Shown here in pieces: positions 1 to 8,533 of a DNA stretch of 61,052 bases. A program made the translations under genes and the position numbers. The DNA lies in assembly GCA_903871875.1 (NCBI GenBank), contig CAIQIR010000116.1, forward strand, positions 1 through 61,052. Direction: 5' to 3'. Origin of the DNA: an uncultured Schlesneria sp. (lineage in GTDB: Bacteria; Planctomycetota; Planctomycetia; Planctomycetales; Planctomycetaceae). The notes under the pieces are model-generated. The model did no database searches. It was not told where the DNA came from and worked only from the letters and a program-made list of their open reading frames with translations. Within the stretch, counting starts at the first letter, position 1, and every line of letters begins with the position of its first letter.

Positions 1-2517
1 CAGGATCTTGGTGCGTATCGCGAGCAAAAAAAGTCGCTGACGAAGCTGAAAGAAAACCTGGCGGGCATCGAACCGATTTTGCAAGCAGGAATGAAAAATC
101 TGGAAGTTTCGAGCGAGTTGGATTCACTGGAGACTTTGCGGCTGAGTAGTGCTGCACAACTCATGTCTGAAGAAGCTGCGAATGCCCTACGCGTTGCGCT
201 CAGCAATCAGATTGAGAACAAGGACAAATCTGAAAAGCTAAGGACAGACATCGAAAACGATGAAAAAGAGCTGAACTTGTTGCCAGAAACCAATCTTAGT
301 TCTCTCAGAGAAGCCTTGGCGGTTGCCGCAGAAGCAACAGATGCCAACAAGACGCTGGGAATGAGTCAGTCCGCAGTTGAGAAACTGGTCCTCGAAGTTG
401 CCAGCCAAAGAGCACTTGTGCCAGGAATCCCAGAAGATCTGGATGCAGCCACGAGTCTCTCTGTTCCTTTGCCGCTTACCATCCGGAATTTCCACGGGCG
501 ATTTGCCAGCCTCGAACGTGAAAACGTCGCGGTTCAGAAACTCATCCGTGACGAAGAGGACAATGTCAACGCCCTGGACGACGATCTACGTCGGCTCGAG
601 CGTCGAAGAGAATTGCCGTCCGAGGAGTCTCTGGAGCAAGCCAGAAAGCATCGCGATCATGGCTGGAAATTAGTGCTCGCGGATTGGAAAGGAGATGGGG
701 CGAAGGAGGATCTGGAGGCCGATGCGCCGCTGGAAGTGGCCTTTCCTCAAGCGATTGTCCGGGCTGACAAAATCGCTGATCAATTGCGCAATGATGCGGA
801 AGCTGTTGCGCAAGCCGAAGAAAAACGACTTCAGATCCAGAACAGTCGGGAGAAAACTCAACAGGCAAATGTCACACTGACATCACTCAAAACATCAATG
901 GCGGAATGTCAGGCTGCTTGGGATTCAGATTGGGCACCCATCGGTATCCAACCTCGTTCGCCCGATGAAATGTCGGAGTGGCGTGAAAACTGGGTACAGT
1001 TGAGGGAGATCGTGAGAAAGCTGAGAGAAGCGGAAGCCACAATCAGCTCAAAAAAGCGACAGATTCAAGAGGCCAGAAAGATACTCGCAGCCGCATTAAA
1101 TGATTCATTCGAAAAACCATTTTCAGTGTTGTTCGAGGCTGCACGAAGTCGGGTTCAGCAAGGTGAGGAGTCTCTTGGACAGCGTACCGCCATCCTGAGG
1201 CGGCTTGAAACTTTGCGAAAGGAATCAGAAACGCTTGATCGAAAACTTGCGGGATTTCATCAGGCGGTCGAAACCGCGAATGCAAACTGGATTCTGGCGT
1301 GTAAGACGGCGGGATTGCCAGATCAAATGAGTTATGAAACGGGCTTAAGTTTGCTTCGAGATCGGAAGGAACTCCTCAGAACTTTTGATAGTTGGAAGAA
1401 GCTGTCCAGTGAGGCTGAGGCCACATTGCGTGCAATCAAGCAGTATGAACAAATTGTTCGCGAGAAGGCTGTCGCACTTGGGATCGAAGCGGATTTAACA
1501 GAATCGCAGGAATCCGGACTGTGGAAGGCCCTTTCTCAGGCTCGCGAAGCTCAGACGATGCATGATCTCCTGGTCTCTCAAATCGACGAGGCGAAAAACG
1601 AATTAACGAAGGCGAAACAGGCGGAGAAGCTGGCGCTCGTTGCGATGGAAGACCTGTTGCGATTATGCAAATTGGGCGACCCGGAAGAGCTGGAGCCTCT
1701 TCTCGCCAATCTGGAAAAACAGACCAAGATTAAAGAGCAGGTGGATCGACTCAGAGAAACATTGAGTGGACTCGCACGCGGCCAGGATGTCGACGACTTC
1801 ATCGCCCGTGTGCAGGCTGAGAATTCTGATGAACTGCCACATCGCAAGACTCAGCTTGAGAAATCCAAAGCCGAGAAAAAAACAGCCCTGCAGACAGTGC
1901 ACGAAGTATTGATCGCATTGAAAAATGAAAAGGATAAACTTGAGCAGGCTGGAGATGCTGCCGCTGATTTTCGACAGCAGGCGGAATCTGTCGCAGCAAA
2001 ACTGAAACAAGATGTCTCTCGATTCGTTCGCCTGCGACTGGCTGCCGATTTGCTGCAGTCTCAGATTGAGCGGTTTCGAAAGGAAAACCAAGGTCCTTTA
2101 CTGGAAAAATCGGGGCAAGTGTTCAGGCAAATGACGCGCCAGGCATTTGATGGTCTTGCGGCTGATTTTAATGAGAAGGATGTCCCCGTACTCGTCGGTC
2201 ACAGAGCGGATGAGTCGAAGGTTCCAGTCGAGGGAATGAGTGCTGGATCTCGGGATCAGCTTTACCTTGCTCTTCGCCTCGCAGCGATGGATCGCTATTT
2301 GGAAGAATACGAGCCGATGCCTCTGATTCTGGATGACCTTTTGATCACGTTCGATAATGAGCGAACGAGAGCGATCCTTCCGCAACTAGCGACTCTGGCG
2401 AAACGGACGCAAGTGTTTTTGTTCACACACCACGAACATCTGGTGGAGCTCTGTCGCGAGACGATCGGTCAAGGGAAATTCAGGCTTCATCAACTGGGCG
2501 GGGATACTTCAAATTGA
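1..2517 (+). CDS. YhaN/Rad50-like AAA ATPase, 5'-truncated
   Basis: The reading frame is open from the first base, so the gene starts left of the window; 838 residues are visible. Nearly all of it is long coiled coil rich in Glu, Lys, Leu and Ala. The C-terminal 130 residues form the second half of an ABC/SMC-type ATPase: a signature-like MSAGSRDQLYLALRL, a Walker B with LILDDLLITFD and a switch His in FLFTHHEHL. This layout (split ATPase head around a coiled coil) matches the YhaN family, whose partner is usually a YhaO-type phosphoesterase with Rad50/Mre11-like DNA-end roles. The partner and the Walker A half would be upstream, outside the window. About 210 bp without a gene follow the stop. 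Family assignment is firm; the exact substrate is inference. Confidence 0.85.
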   Translation, partial: QDLGAYREQKKSLTKLKENLAGIEPILQAGMKNLEVSSELDSLETLRLSSAAQLMSEEAANALRVALSNQIENKDKSEKLRTDIENDEKELNLLPETNLSSLREALAVAAEATDANKTLGMSQSAVEKLVLEVASQRALVPGIPEDLDAATSLSVPLPLTIRNFHGRFASLERENVAVQKLIRDEEDNVNALDDDLRRLERRRELPSEESLEQARKHRDHGWKLVLADWKGDGAKEDLEADAPLEVAFPQAIVRADKIADQLRNDAEAVAQAEEKRLQIQNSREKTQQANVTLTSLKTSMAECQAAWDSDWAPIGIQPRSPDEMSEWRENWVQLREIVRKLREAEATISSKKRQIQEARKILAAALNDSFEKPFSVLFEAARSRVQQGEESLGQRTAILRRLETLRKESETLDRKLAGFHQAVETANANWILACKTAGLPDQMSYETGLSLLRDRKELLRTFDSWKKLSSEAEATLRAIKQYEQIVREKAVALGIEADLTESQESGLWKALSQAREAQTMHDLLVSQIDEAKNELTKAKQAEKLALVAMEDLLRLCKLGDPEELEPLLANLEKQTKIKEQVDRLRETLSGLARGQDVDDFIARVQAENSDELPHRKTQLEKSKAEKKTALQTVHEVLIALKNEKDKLEQAGDAAADFRQQAESVAAKLKQDVSRFVRLRLAADLLQSQIERFRKENQGPLLEKSGQVFRQMTRQAFDGLAADFNEKDVPVLVGHRADESKVPVEGMSAGSRDQLYLALRLAAMDRYLEEYEPMPLILDDLLITFDNERTRAILPQLATLAKRTQVFLFTHHEHLVELCRETIGQGKFRLHQLGGDTSN

Positions 2518-2730
2518 CCAAACTAAACATATGTCGGAAACGGTGCCAAAGTTCCTGGCGTTCAGCGGGCAACAGTCAGCGCGATCTGTACGGCGGCGCA
2601 AACGCCCGAATTGGAATGGTAGTCGCAGGCCTTTTGGCCCGTAAATCAAGGAAAATTTTGCGATCGAGGCAAAATAGGCCTTTCGCGTTTGTGAACACCA
2701 AAGGCCCCGCAAAATGAACAGTAAACGGGA

Positions 2731-3537
2731 TCACAAACTGATGCGAGCACGGACCGATGGAACTGCTGACGAAATCTCCACACCCGTTACCGCCTTCACA
2801 AACTCGTCGGAGACAAGACCGTCAGGAGTCTGATCCTTGGCGCTGAATACAAAGTCAACACAGAGTCGCAGGTTTTCCTTGAAGTGGCCGGCGATCGCCG
2901 CCAGTTGATCGCGGGTTGCCACAACACCCAGTTTCAGACAATGACGCTCCATGCAATCGACGGCTTGTGCGAGTGTGGGACGCCGAACGTAGAACTTATT
3001 TGCCCCGAATCGTCCGAGCAGCGCGTCGTTGACCAGATTCTCGTGCGTGGTGGCGAAGATGACCATCGCCCTCGCCCTCTCCAGTTGACGAAACAAGGCT
3101 TTCTGGTGCAGGTCACTGAGATCCTGTGCCTCGTCCAGAAAAAAGCAATAAGTAGAGCGTTCGAGGATGCAACTACCGTTTTCAGCCCACCACCCCCACT
3201 GCTCGTTGAGTTCGGCCCCGGTCCACTCGTGATACGAGCCAAGATTGGAGAGACTTGTCAGCAAGCAGATCTTGCACGTACCGCAGGCGTCTCCAAGTTC
3301 ACGAGATCGAGAACAGAAAAAAGTTCTTGCGATGGCCTGTGCAATAGTCGTTTTTCCACTTCCTGTGGGGCCGACAAGGGCTTGGCGACGTCCCAAGGAA
3401 CCGTTTTTGGCAGCCTGTGAGAGTCGGGGCACTATGTGTTCCTGTCCCACAATCTCTGAGAGCGTTCGCGGCCGCCTGTCATCCAAGCTGAATTGCACTG
3501 CGGGGTTGTGATCGGTGGGAATTTCAAAGTCATACAT
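2731..3537 (-). CDS. Short DnaX-like (clamp-loader type) AAA+ ATPase
   Basis: The 268-residue protein has Walker A GPTGSGKT (residues 56-63), Walker B FFLDEAQD (about 132-139), a sensor-1 FATTHE and an arginine-finger-like R176 in LLGRF. Between Walker A and B lies C75-x9-C85-x2-C88-x2-C91, the four-Cys zinc-binding pattern of DnaX (gamma/tau). DnaX is usually over 500 residues; this one stops after the ATPase and lid domains, so the oligomerisation and tau regions are absent. I chose the ATG at 3537 over one at 3558 because AAGGAG sits 9 nt upstream of it. It follows a winged-helix gene on the same strand across 129 bp that hold inverted repeats. A role in replication of an integrated element is inference; a RuvB-like or defence ATPase is the alternative. 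Confidence 0.8.
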   Translation of the reverse strand: MYDFEIPTDHNPAVQFSLDDRRPRTLSEIVGQEHIVPRLSQAAKNGSLGRRQALVGPTGSGKTTIAQAIARTFFCSRSRELGDACGTCKICLLTSLSNLGSYHEWTGAELNEQWGWWAENGSCILERSTYCFFLDEAQDLSDLHQKALFRQLERARAMVIFATTHENLVNDALLGRFGANKFYVRRPTLAQAVDCMERHCLKLGVVATRDQLAAIAGHFKENLRLCVDFVFSAKDQTPDGLVSDEFVKAVTGVEISSAVPSVRARISL

Positions 3538-3550
3538 AGTTTCATACTCC

Positions 3551-3654
3551 TTGCGCATTGACAGCGCAATTCAAGAGGTTTTTCCCGGAACTCGTTTACT
3601 TAGAACGCCTTTTGATTGCGCGTTCAGGGCGCAATCTCTGCGCAACCTGCGCAA
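3551..3654. repeat. Inverted repeats TTGCGC-N7-GCGCAA plus TGCGCAA direct repeats
   Basis: Two inverted repeats have the same geometry: TTGCGC (3551-3556) and GCGCAA (3564-3569) with a 7-nt spacer, and GATTGCGC (3614-3621) and GCGCAATC (3629-3636), also with 7 nt. Two further TGCGCAA half-sites follow at 3639-3645 and 3648-3654, nine bases apart. One more TGCGCAA lies at 4823-4829, upstream of the winged-helix gene. The first repeat overlaps the ribosome-binding site of the DnaX-like gene. This could be an operator for autoregulation or an iteron-like binding array; the sequence shows the repeats, the function is inferred. Confidence 0.65.
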
Positions 3655-3666
3655 TCTTCTTCGACT

Positions 3667-4758
3667 TCAATTCACTCCAATTTCCGGCAGTGCCGTGAAT
3701 GGATTACTCCATCCGAAAGGAGGTGCTCGACTATCCGCGAACCGGTAGTGAATGATCCGTCCGTGCTCCCGGTTGTTTCGGTCCACCGAGGCGACAACTA
3801 GTCCGTCGTCCACCAATGCATCAAGATGTTTCTTCGCGGTCGTGTAGCCCAACTGAGTCCACTTGACGGTATGGTTCCGCGTGAACCAATGATGTCCTTC
3901 ACCACTGCGATCTGGCAGCGCCAATTGGTAGTCGCCCGCGTAAACATGAGCGTAGATGATTCCTGCGGTTTTGATTGCGCTCGCGGAGATGACACGATCC
4001 ATGGGTAAAAGGGGCAAGTTGACCAACAGAGTTCGAACGGCTTCGTAATCGTCAGACGTGACAACGCCAACGCTTCTGAATTCAGTGAGGACCCGCCGAA
4101 CATTAGTGAAAACTTGCAATAGTCGTTCGACGATAAGCATGGATGACGGGGAAAGCGTTCCGGCCAAACGATCTCGAAACGCGAACGGATAGTTTGTCCG
4201 TGGACAAAGAGTCTCGATGACCTCCATCAAACGCTGTCGGTGTATTTGGCTGCCGACGGCGGATGCGAAGGACGCGGCGAAGCCACCGAGTTTACGCTCA
4301 GCGGAACAGGCGATGAGTCTGAGGGTTGGAATGTCAGTGCTCGGTTCCACGAAGCTAGGGCAAATCCGCCAGATACTCGGCGCACTTTCCAAGGAGTCTG
4401 TCGCCCGAGCCATGAACGCAACCAGGTCTTGATGCATTCGCGGATAATTTCGGCGGAACCAAAGCACGTAGCGATCGGTGAAATTCTGCTTTTCCTCGGT
4501 CAAGAATGACTTGTAGGTGTCGATCGGGACTGTTTTGCCAGGGACAATAGTGGCAATCCGGTCTGCGATGGCGAGATCAACAGCCGATTGATCCGATTCG
4601 ACGTCGAGGTTGATCGGTATTGCCATCCTCCCGGCAGCCAAACTGATCAATTCCACGAATGCGATATAGTCTCGATCGATACCCAGAAACGAAGCGAGAT
4701 CATTAGTCAGTCGATAGATCGGGTGCCTTTGGAGAGCATTCGGGGAGACCGTGGTCAT
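3667..4758 (-). CDS. Winged-helix protein of the island module, unknown function
   Basis: I do not recognise this 363-residue protein as a named family. The C-terminal 100 residues resemble a winged helix-turn-helix: WTQLGYTTAKKHLDALVDDG followed by a beta-hairpin ending IIHYRF. The N-terminal two thirds are mixed helical with no clear motif. The ATG at 4758 is preferred over one at 4803 because GGAGG lies 8 nt upstream. It sits between the DUF1580 gene and the DnaX-like ATPase on one strand, probably one transcription unit. The pairing of a DNA-binding protein with a clamp-loader-like ATPase recalls an initiator/loader pair, but a transcriptional regulator is equally possible. Confidence 0.7.
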   Translation of the reverse strand: MTTVSPNALQRHPIYRLTNDLASFLGIDRDYIAFVELISLAAGRMAIPINLDVESDQSAVDLAIADRIATIVPGKTVPIDTYKSFLTEEKQNFTDRYVLWFRRNYPRMHQDLVAFMARATDSLESAPSIWRICPSFVEPSTDIPTLRLIACSAERKLGGFAASFASAVGSQIHRQRLMEVIETLCPRTNYPFAFRDRLAGTLSPSSMLIVERLLQVFTNVRRVLTEFRSVGVVTSDDYEAVRTLLVNLPLLPMDRVISASAIKTAGIIYAHVYAGDYQLALPDRSGEGHHWFTRNHTVKWTQLGYTTAKKHLDALVDDGLVVASVDRNNREHGRIIHYRFADSRAPPFGWSNPFTALPEIGVN

Positions 4759-4890
4759 TGGTCCGTCCTCCCAAGATGGTTGACACCCCAATGAAATCCA
4801 CAAGCGGACCGGGGGCCACGAGTGCGCAAGTCGGTCGCTAAATAAGACAACTCTTCCATTTCAATCGCCATTTTTCATCCCAAATGGATT

Positions 4891-5235
4891 TCAGACGCCC
4901 AAATCATCAAGTTGCTTTTCAACGACCTTGGACTGCTTCGCCTGCTGCGATAAAGTTGTCGGCGATCTGTGGAATGTGGGGACTCGATTGAGGCGTTCAA
5001 AAAAACGCTGTAATGCCTGTCGGCTTGTGCAGCGAGTACCACCAATCTGAAGAGATTCGAGAACGATTCCTCTCAGCCCTGTAACCGTCCATCGATAAAT
5101 GGTAGAAGTATGAACCTTCTTACCTCCTCGGCGGCGGGGAAGCAGTTTGGCAGCGGCGGGCAGCGAGATGACTTCCTCGTCAAGCAATTGCCCTGTGGCA
5201 CTTGCGAATGAGGGATCGGAATGTTCTTGGACCAT
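4891..5235 (-). CDS. DUF1580 domain protein
   Basis: This 114-residue protein carries the DUF1580 core at about residues 20-82. It begins EEVISLPAAAKLLPRRRGGK and includes STIYRWTVTGLRGIVLES and CTSRQALQRFFERL. The layout is that of a small MerR/excisionase-like helix-turn-helix followed by a short wing, and the family is known almost only from planctomycetes. AGGAG lies 8 nt before the ATG. It is the first gene of a probable three-gene minus-strand unit (DUF1580, winged-helix, DnaX-like ATPase) and lies opposite a recombinase-like gene. A DNA-binding, possibly excision or control role is inferred from fold and context. Confidence 0.82.
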   Translation of the reverse strand: MVQEHSDPSFASATGQLLDEEVISLPAAAKLLPRRRGGKKVHTSTIYRWTVTGLRGIVLESLQIGGTRCTSRQALQRFFERLNRVPTFHRSPTTLSQQAKQSKVVEKQLDDLGV

Positions 5236-5424
5236 AACGGCACTCCTGCGTGTGGAATGCCAGGACGCGACTCGACAAAAATTGTCGAGCTAAATCGCCT
5301 CTGGCCATATTTTTACAACTTCAGGAGATGGCTCTCTCACTCGCCAGAAAAACTTTAAATCGCTATTGCACAGTGCTTTGCTACAATTCTTGTGTAAAGT
5401 TGTCTGTCTCTGAGCGAGGCCAAA

Positions 5425-6156
5425 GTGGGTTTGCGAGCAAAGAAAGTCCCCGAACCGCAGCTTCAAGGGGATGCGTTTGGTTATGTCGTCTTGCATGAAG
5501 CCGGTCCCAAGCGCATACAGGACCACCCCGAATTTGCTTCTCAACGGACAGTGATGCTCCGAAAATCGAGAGCGCTTGGGCTGCGATTTCGTGCAGTTCC
5601 GTACGATGACGTCTCCGATGTGGTTGCCGGTTTGACGAAATGCTCGGGTCTGATCGAAGTCGTTGCATTTGCCCAATCTGGTGATATGAACGTTTTGATC
5701 ATTCACGATCTCAACAAGCTTTGCTTCGCGGATTTGGAAGCTGCTTTGCTGATGCTGGCTCTTCAAAAATGGAAAGTCTGTGTTTACGAATCAAGCACTG
5801 ACGAAAACCTGACGTCTCAAGGTGATCGGTGGAAACAGATTGTGTCTGGAAGTGGAGACGAAGCGCGTCGAAAGGCTGTTCGAGTGTTGGGTGAAGTCAA
5901 AAAACTTGCAACTCGTTTTCGGCATTCATCTCACGTCGGCGCGCAGCCCTACGGATCCACTCCGAGCGAAAAGGACGTTCTAAAGCGGATCTGGCAACTT
6001 CGACATGAGCGGCGCGATGGAACGGGGAGGGTCTCCTACCATGCGATTGCTGAACTTCTCAATTTGGAAGGAATCAAACCTCGGCGGGGGACGAAATGGT
6101 ACGCCAGAACCATTCAGGGCATCGTGAGAGCCACTAAGCCACATTTGGACAAGTGA
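5425..6156 (+). CDS. Serine-recombinase-like protein lacking catalytic residues
   Basis: The 243-residue protein keeps the outline of a large serine recombinase. There is a resolvase-like N-terminal domain (about 16-125) and a Recombinase-type domain (about 172-236) with QPYGSTPSE, YHAIAELLNLEGI and KPRRGTKWYARTIQGIV. The catalytic serine position in GYVVLHEAG is occupied by His24, and the usual LDRLGR stretch reads LNKLCF (96-101), so the active-site arginines are lost. The start is GTG with GAGG about 6 nt upstream. It is transcribed away from the DUF1580 unit. It may act only as a DNA-binding or control protein, or be a decaying recombinase. The frame is intact, which argues against simple decay. 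Confidence 0.75.
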   Translation: MGLRAKKVPEPQLQGDAFGYVVLHEAGPKRIQDHPEFASQRTVMLRKSRALGLRFRAVPYDDVSDVVAGLTKCSGLIEVVAFAQSGDMNVLIIHDLNKLCFADLEAALLMLALQKWKVCVYESSTDENLTSQGDRWKQIVSGSGDEARRKAVRVLGEVKKLATRFRHSSHVGAQPYGSTPSEKDVLKRIWQLRHERRDGTGRVSYHAIAELLNLEGIKPRRGTKWYARTIQGIVRATKPHLDK

Positions 6157-6518
6157 CCTGCGTGATGGTTTCGTTTCGCATTACTGAGGTTCGCGGAATG
6201 CAATTCACAATACCTGACTGCACGATTTCTTCGAGTATCATGAAGTTCGACGACATCGTCGACGATGCTGCTGCTGCTTTGATTTTCGACGAAGACGAGA
6301 ACGAAGGGGACGGTGAAACCACTTGTGACCGTTGAAAGTAAATATCGAGTATTGCGTTACTGCTCATGGGACCGCACGCTTGGTCTCTCACGGTAAGTTT
6401 GTTGCAGCAAGACTCTGCCCAGGCTTCGCAGTGTTGATAACGGTTTTCAATTTGTGACAAAGGGGCAAATCCGAACGCGTAATCAAAGTGAAGCACACGG
6501 GCACCGGATGGATTAGAA
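6157..6518. other. Gene-free leader upstream of the ECF sigma factor
   Basis: No convincing gene is seen. A 60-codon frame starting at a GTG overlaps the preceding stop codon (6153-6335) and codes for an acidic peptide, but has no supporting ribosome-binding site. The stretch TTTTCAATTTGTGAC at 6444-6458 resembles the TTTTGTGAAC core of the element found at 8534-8703 and 12391-12561, and may be part of the sigma-factor control region. Confidence 0.4.
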
Positions 6519-7133
6519 ATGAGTGACGACGGCTCAAATAATGCGATAACTCAACAGTTGCTAAATCGCCTTGCTGCTGGTGATGGCCAAGCTCGGGAGA
6601 TGCTCATCAGCCATTCGATGGAGCGATTGCGAAGGTTGGCGAGGAAGATGTTGCGAGACAGACCTGCTGTGCACCGATGGGATGGAACAGATGACGTGCT
6701 TCAAAACGCGCTTTTGCGTTTGAACAGGGCTTTGCAAGCAGTCTCGCCGGAATCACCTCAACGTTTTATAGGGCTGGCAGCAACACAAATCCGCCGTGAA
6801 TTGATCGACCTTCACCGACATCATTATGGTCCGTTGGGTGACGGGGCCCATCATGTTTCGGACCCTGGAAAAATCGATTCTCAGGGCAACATCTCTCCGA
6901 TGCACGAAGAATCTGATTCACAGATGAGTCCTGCAGAACAGGTCGCGTTGCACGAATCTATCGACTCACTTCCAAGCGACCTAAAAGATGTATTTGAGAT
7001 GACGTTCTACGCCGGTATGACTCAAGAGGAAATCGCGGAAACCTTGGGATTTTCGTCGAAGACGATCAAACGCCGCTGGCGGGATGCGAGGCTGTTGCTC
7101 CAAAAAATACTTAGCCAAAACGCCGAGAAGTAA
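6519..7133 (+). CDS. ECF-type sigma-70 factor
   Basis: The 204-residue protein has a region 2 with WDGTDDVLQNALLRL (about 54-68) and a region 4 from about 150 with LPSDLKDVFEMTFYAGMTQE, EIAETLGFSSKTIKRRWRDA and a final leucine-rich helix. The linker of about 45 residues between regions 2 and 4 is polar. This form, in which sigma-4 starts LPxDxKxVF, is typical of the expanded planctomycete ECF group whose members lie beside Ser/Thr kinases instead of anti-sigma factors. Here a secreted protein and a kinase lie just downstream on the other strand. It probably directs RNA polymerase to those genes; control by phosphorylation is inference. Confidence 0.9.
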   Translation: MSDDGSNNAITQQLLNRLAAGDGQAREMLISHSMERLRRLARKMLRDRPAVHRWDGTDDVLQNALLRLNRALQAVSPESPQRFIGLAATQIRRELIDLHRHHYGPLGDGAHHVSDPGKIDSQGNISPMHEESDSQMSPAEQVALHESIDSLPSDLKDVFEMTFYAGMTQEEIAETLGFSSKTIKRRWRDARLLLQKILSQNAEK

Positions 7134-7214
7134 CCGCTGTTTCACGGATTGTGACACGGACTGATGTCACTGTTCTCGAAAGTGGAGAGCGGCTTTTCCA
7201 TTTTCGACCAACTT

Positions 7215-7259
7215 AAAAAAGTCGGCGGCGGTTTGGACTTAATTGCCCAAACCGCCGCC
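7215..7259 (-). terminator. Rho-independent terminator of the secreted-protein gene
   Basis: A perfect 13-bp stem (GGCGGCGGTTTGG at 7224-7236, its complement at 7247-7259, 10-nt loop) is followed on the minus strand by a run of six T (7215-7220). It lies 17 bp beyond the stop of the minus-strand gene at 7276. Confidence 0.88.
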
Positions 7260-7275
7260 AGTCGAAATTAAAGTT

Positions 7276-8490
7276 TCACCAGCCAGTTGCCCACGACCAT
7301 GCATTCCTAGCAGCCTTGCCGGTATTTCGTGCCGCATTGCTCGTTGCTGACCATGCGGATCCAGCAGCTTCTCCGATCGTGGTTCCGGTCGAATGGACAA
7401 CGTTGATCGCCTTCTCGGCGACTTTTCCAGCAGCAGCTTCACCACCAATATATCCCGCAACTCCACCAGCAGTGACCGCGGCGGCTTCGACAAAAGGTGC
7501 CCCTGGGCCGGTAAATGGTGTTATAGGACCAATCGTTGAACCGGCGATCAATGCTCCGGCACCTGCACCAGTCCATCCACCGGCCATTCCCGCTGCGTTC
7601 TTGCCATGCGAAACTTCGCGTTCCTTCACGGTGATTTCGCCCGCCACGAACTTGCGTTCGGTTTCAAATCCGTCGCGAACGCGTAGGACTCCGTCTGCGG
7701 CCACTCCGACGACGACACTCGCTTTTGCAACTGTCTTCAAAGTTCCAGATACAGTGTTGCTGTTATTCGCAACGAATTTGGCAGCATCGTCAGTGAGTCT
7801 GGCTACGTCATCCGCAACATGAAGCGATGTTTTTGTGACCTCTGACAATGCCGAATGGGCAAGTTTCGCTGCAGTCTCTGACGTCTGAACGGTCTGCTGA
7901 AGTACGGCGGCTGTGGGTTCGCCAAGTATATGATTCGTCCTAATCACGTGAACTTGTAGCTTCCTATTTGCAGCTGCCTTAAAGATTGCAACAGCGGCCT
8001 CCTTCTCACTAGTTGTCGCTTTCGCGCTGCGGCTAACTCTTTTGGCAGACTCGACGGCCCATTCTGAACTGGCTTGGGGGTGGCCGTAGGCGTGACCCAA
8101 TTGACTCGTGCCACCTTTTGCCTCGATAACGTGGACCGTCCCGTCAGTTCCGCAGTAGACTTGGTCTGGGCCTTGCGCAATCCCCTTTGCCGTTCCATCC
8201 AGAATCGGCTTCCAATTCTTCGCCATTGCGAAGGCACGGGCTCCTTCTTCCCCAAGCGATTCTGACAGGCGGACACGTTGGTCGATTGTGGCTTTCAAAT
8301 AAGCTTCCTGCCGAATCGTCCGTGTTGGAACCGTCGTTGGCGAGGTCGCTGCCACCTCCGGGGCGGCAACTTGAGCAACACAGATCTGCGCTGTACCCAA
8401 AAGGGACCACAATGCCAAGATCGCGGCAGATTGAACGGTCAAACAGGGAACACGAAAAGTACTTGGGATGGTAACGACACTCTTAAACAT
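7276..8490 (-). CDS. Secreted protein with PD-(D/E)xK-like motif and glycine-zipper tail
   Basis: The 404-residue protein starts with a signal peptide (hydrophobic about 17-38, likely cut after ICVAQ). Residues 80-150 contain GPDQVY (D109) followed by VHVIEAKGG with E123-A-K125 and Q130, a D...ExK...Q pattern seen in PD-(D/E)xK nuclease folds. A helical Ala-rich region of about 140 residues follows. Then comes a Gly/Ala-rich stretch (about 298-366) with GMAGGWTGAGAGALIAGSTI and GGVAGYIGGEAAAGK, typical of glycine zippers that insert in membranes. The gene has its own terminator and lies between a sigma factor and a kinase. An exported nuclease or toxin-like effector is a reasoned guess; a structural envelope protein is the alternative. 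Confidence 0.65.
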   Translation of the reverse strand: MFKSVVTIPSTFRVPCLTVQSAAILALWSLLGTAQICVAQVAAPEVAATSPTTVPTRTIRQEAYLKATIDQRVRLSESLGEEGARAFAMAKNWKPILDGTAKGIAQGPDQVYCGTDGTVHVIEAKGGTSQLGHAYGHPQASSEWAVESAKRVSRSAKATTSEKEAAVAIFKAAANRKLQVHVIRTNHILGEPTAAVLQQTVQTSETAAKLAHSALSEVTKTSLHVADDVARLTDDAAKFVANNSNTVSGTLKTVAKASVVVGVAADGVLRVRDGFETERKFVAGEITVKEREVSHGKNAAGMAGGWTGAGAGALIAGSTIGPITPFTGPGAPFVEAAAVTAGGVAGYIGGEAAAGKVAEKAINVVHSTGTTIGEAAGSAWSATSNAARNTGKAARNAWSWATGW

Positions 8491-8533
8491 GACGCGGTCT
8501 CCTTCAGTGTTGAAACTTCATTCTTAGGGGGAG

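Noticed and set aside
2677-2706. GGCCTTT/AAAGGCC hairpin after the YhaN-like gene as terminator
   Set aside because: The stem is short, the loop is long and no T run follows on either strand.
2884-3420. Plus-strand frame of 178 codons
   Set aside because: Antisense to the DnaX-like ATPase, whose motifs are unmistakable.
6153-6335. 60-codon frame overlapping the recombinase-like stop
   Set aside because: No ribosome-binding site, no domain, and an acidic low-information sequence; mentioned only in the gap entry.
7316-7822. Long Ala/Pro-rich plus-strand frame
   Set aside because: It is the antisense of the glycine-zipper protein gene; composition follows from that gene's GC-rich codons and no ribosome-binding site is present.
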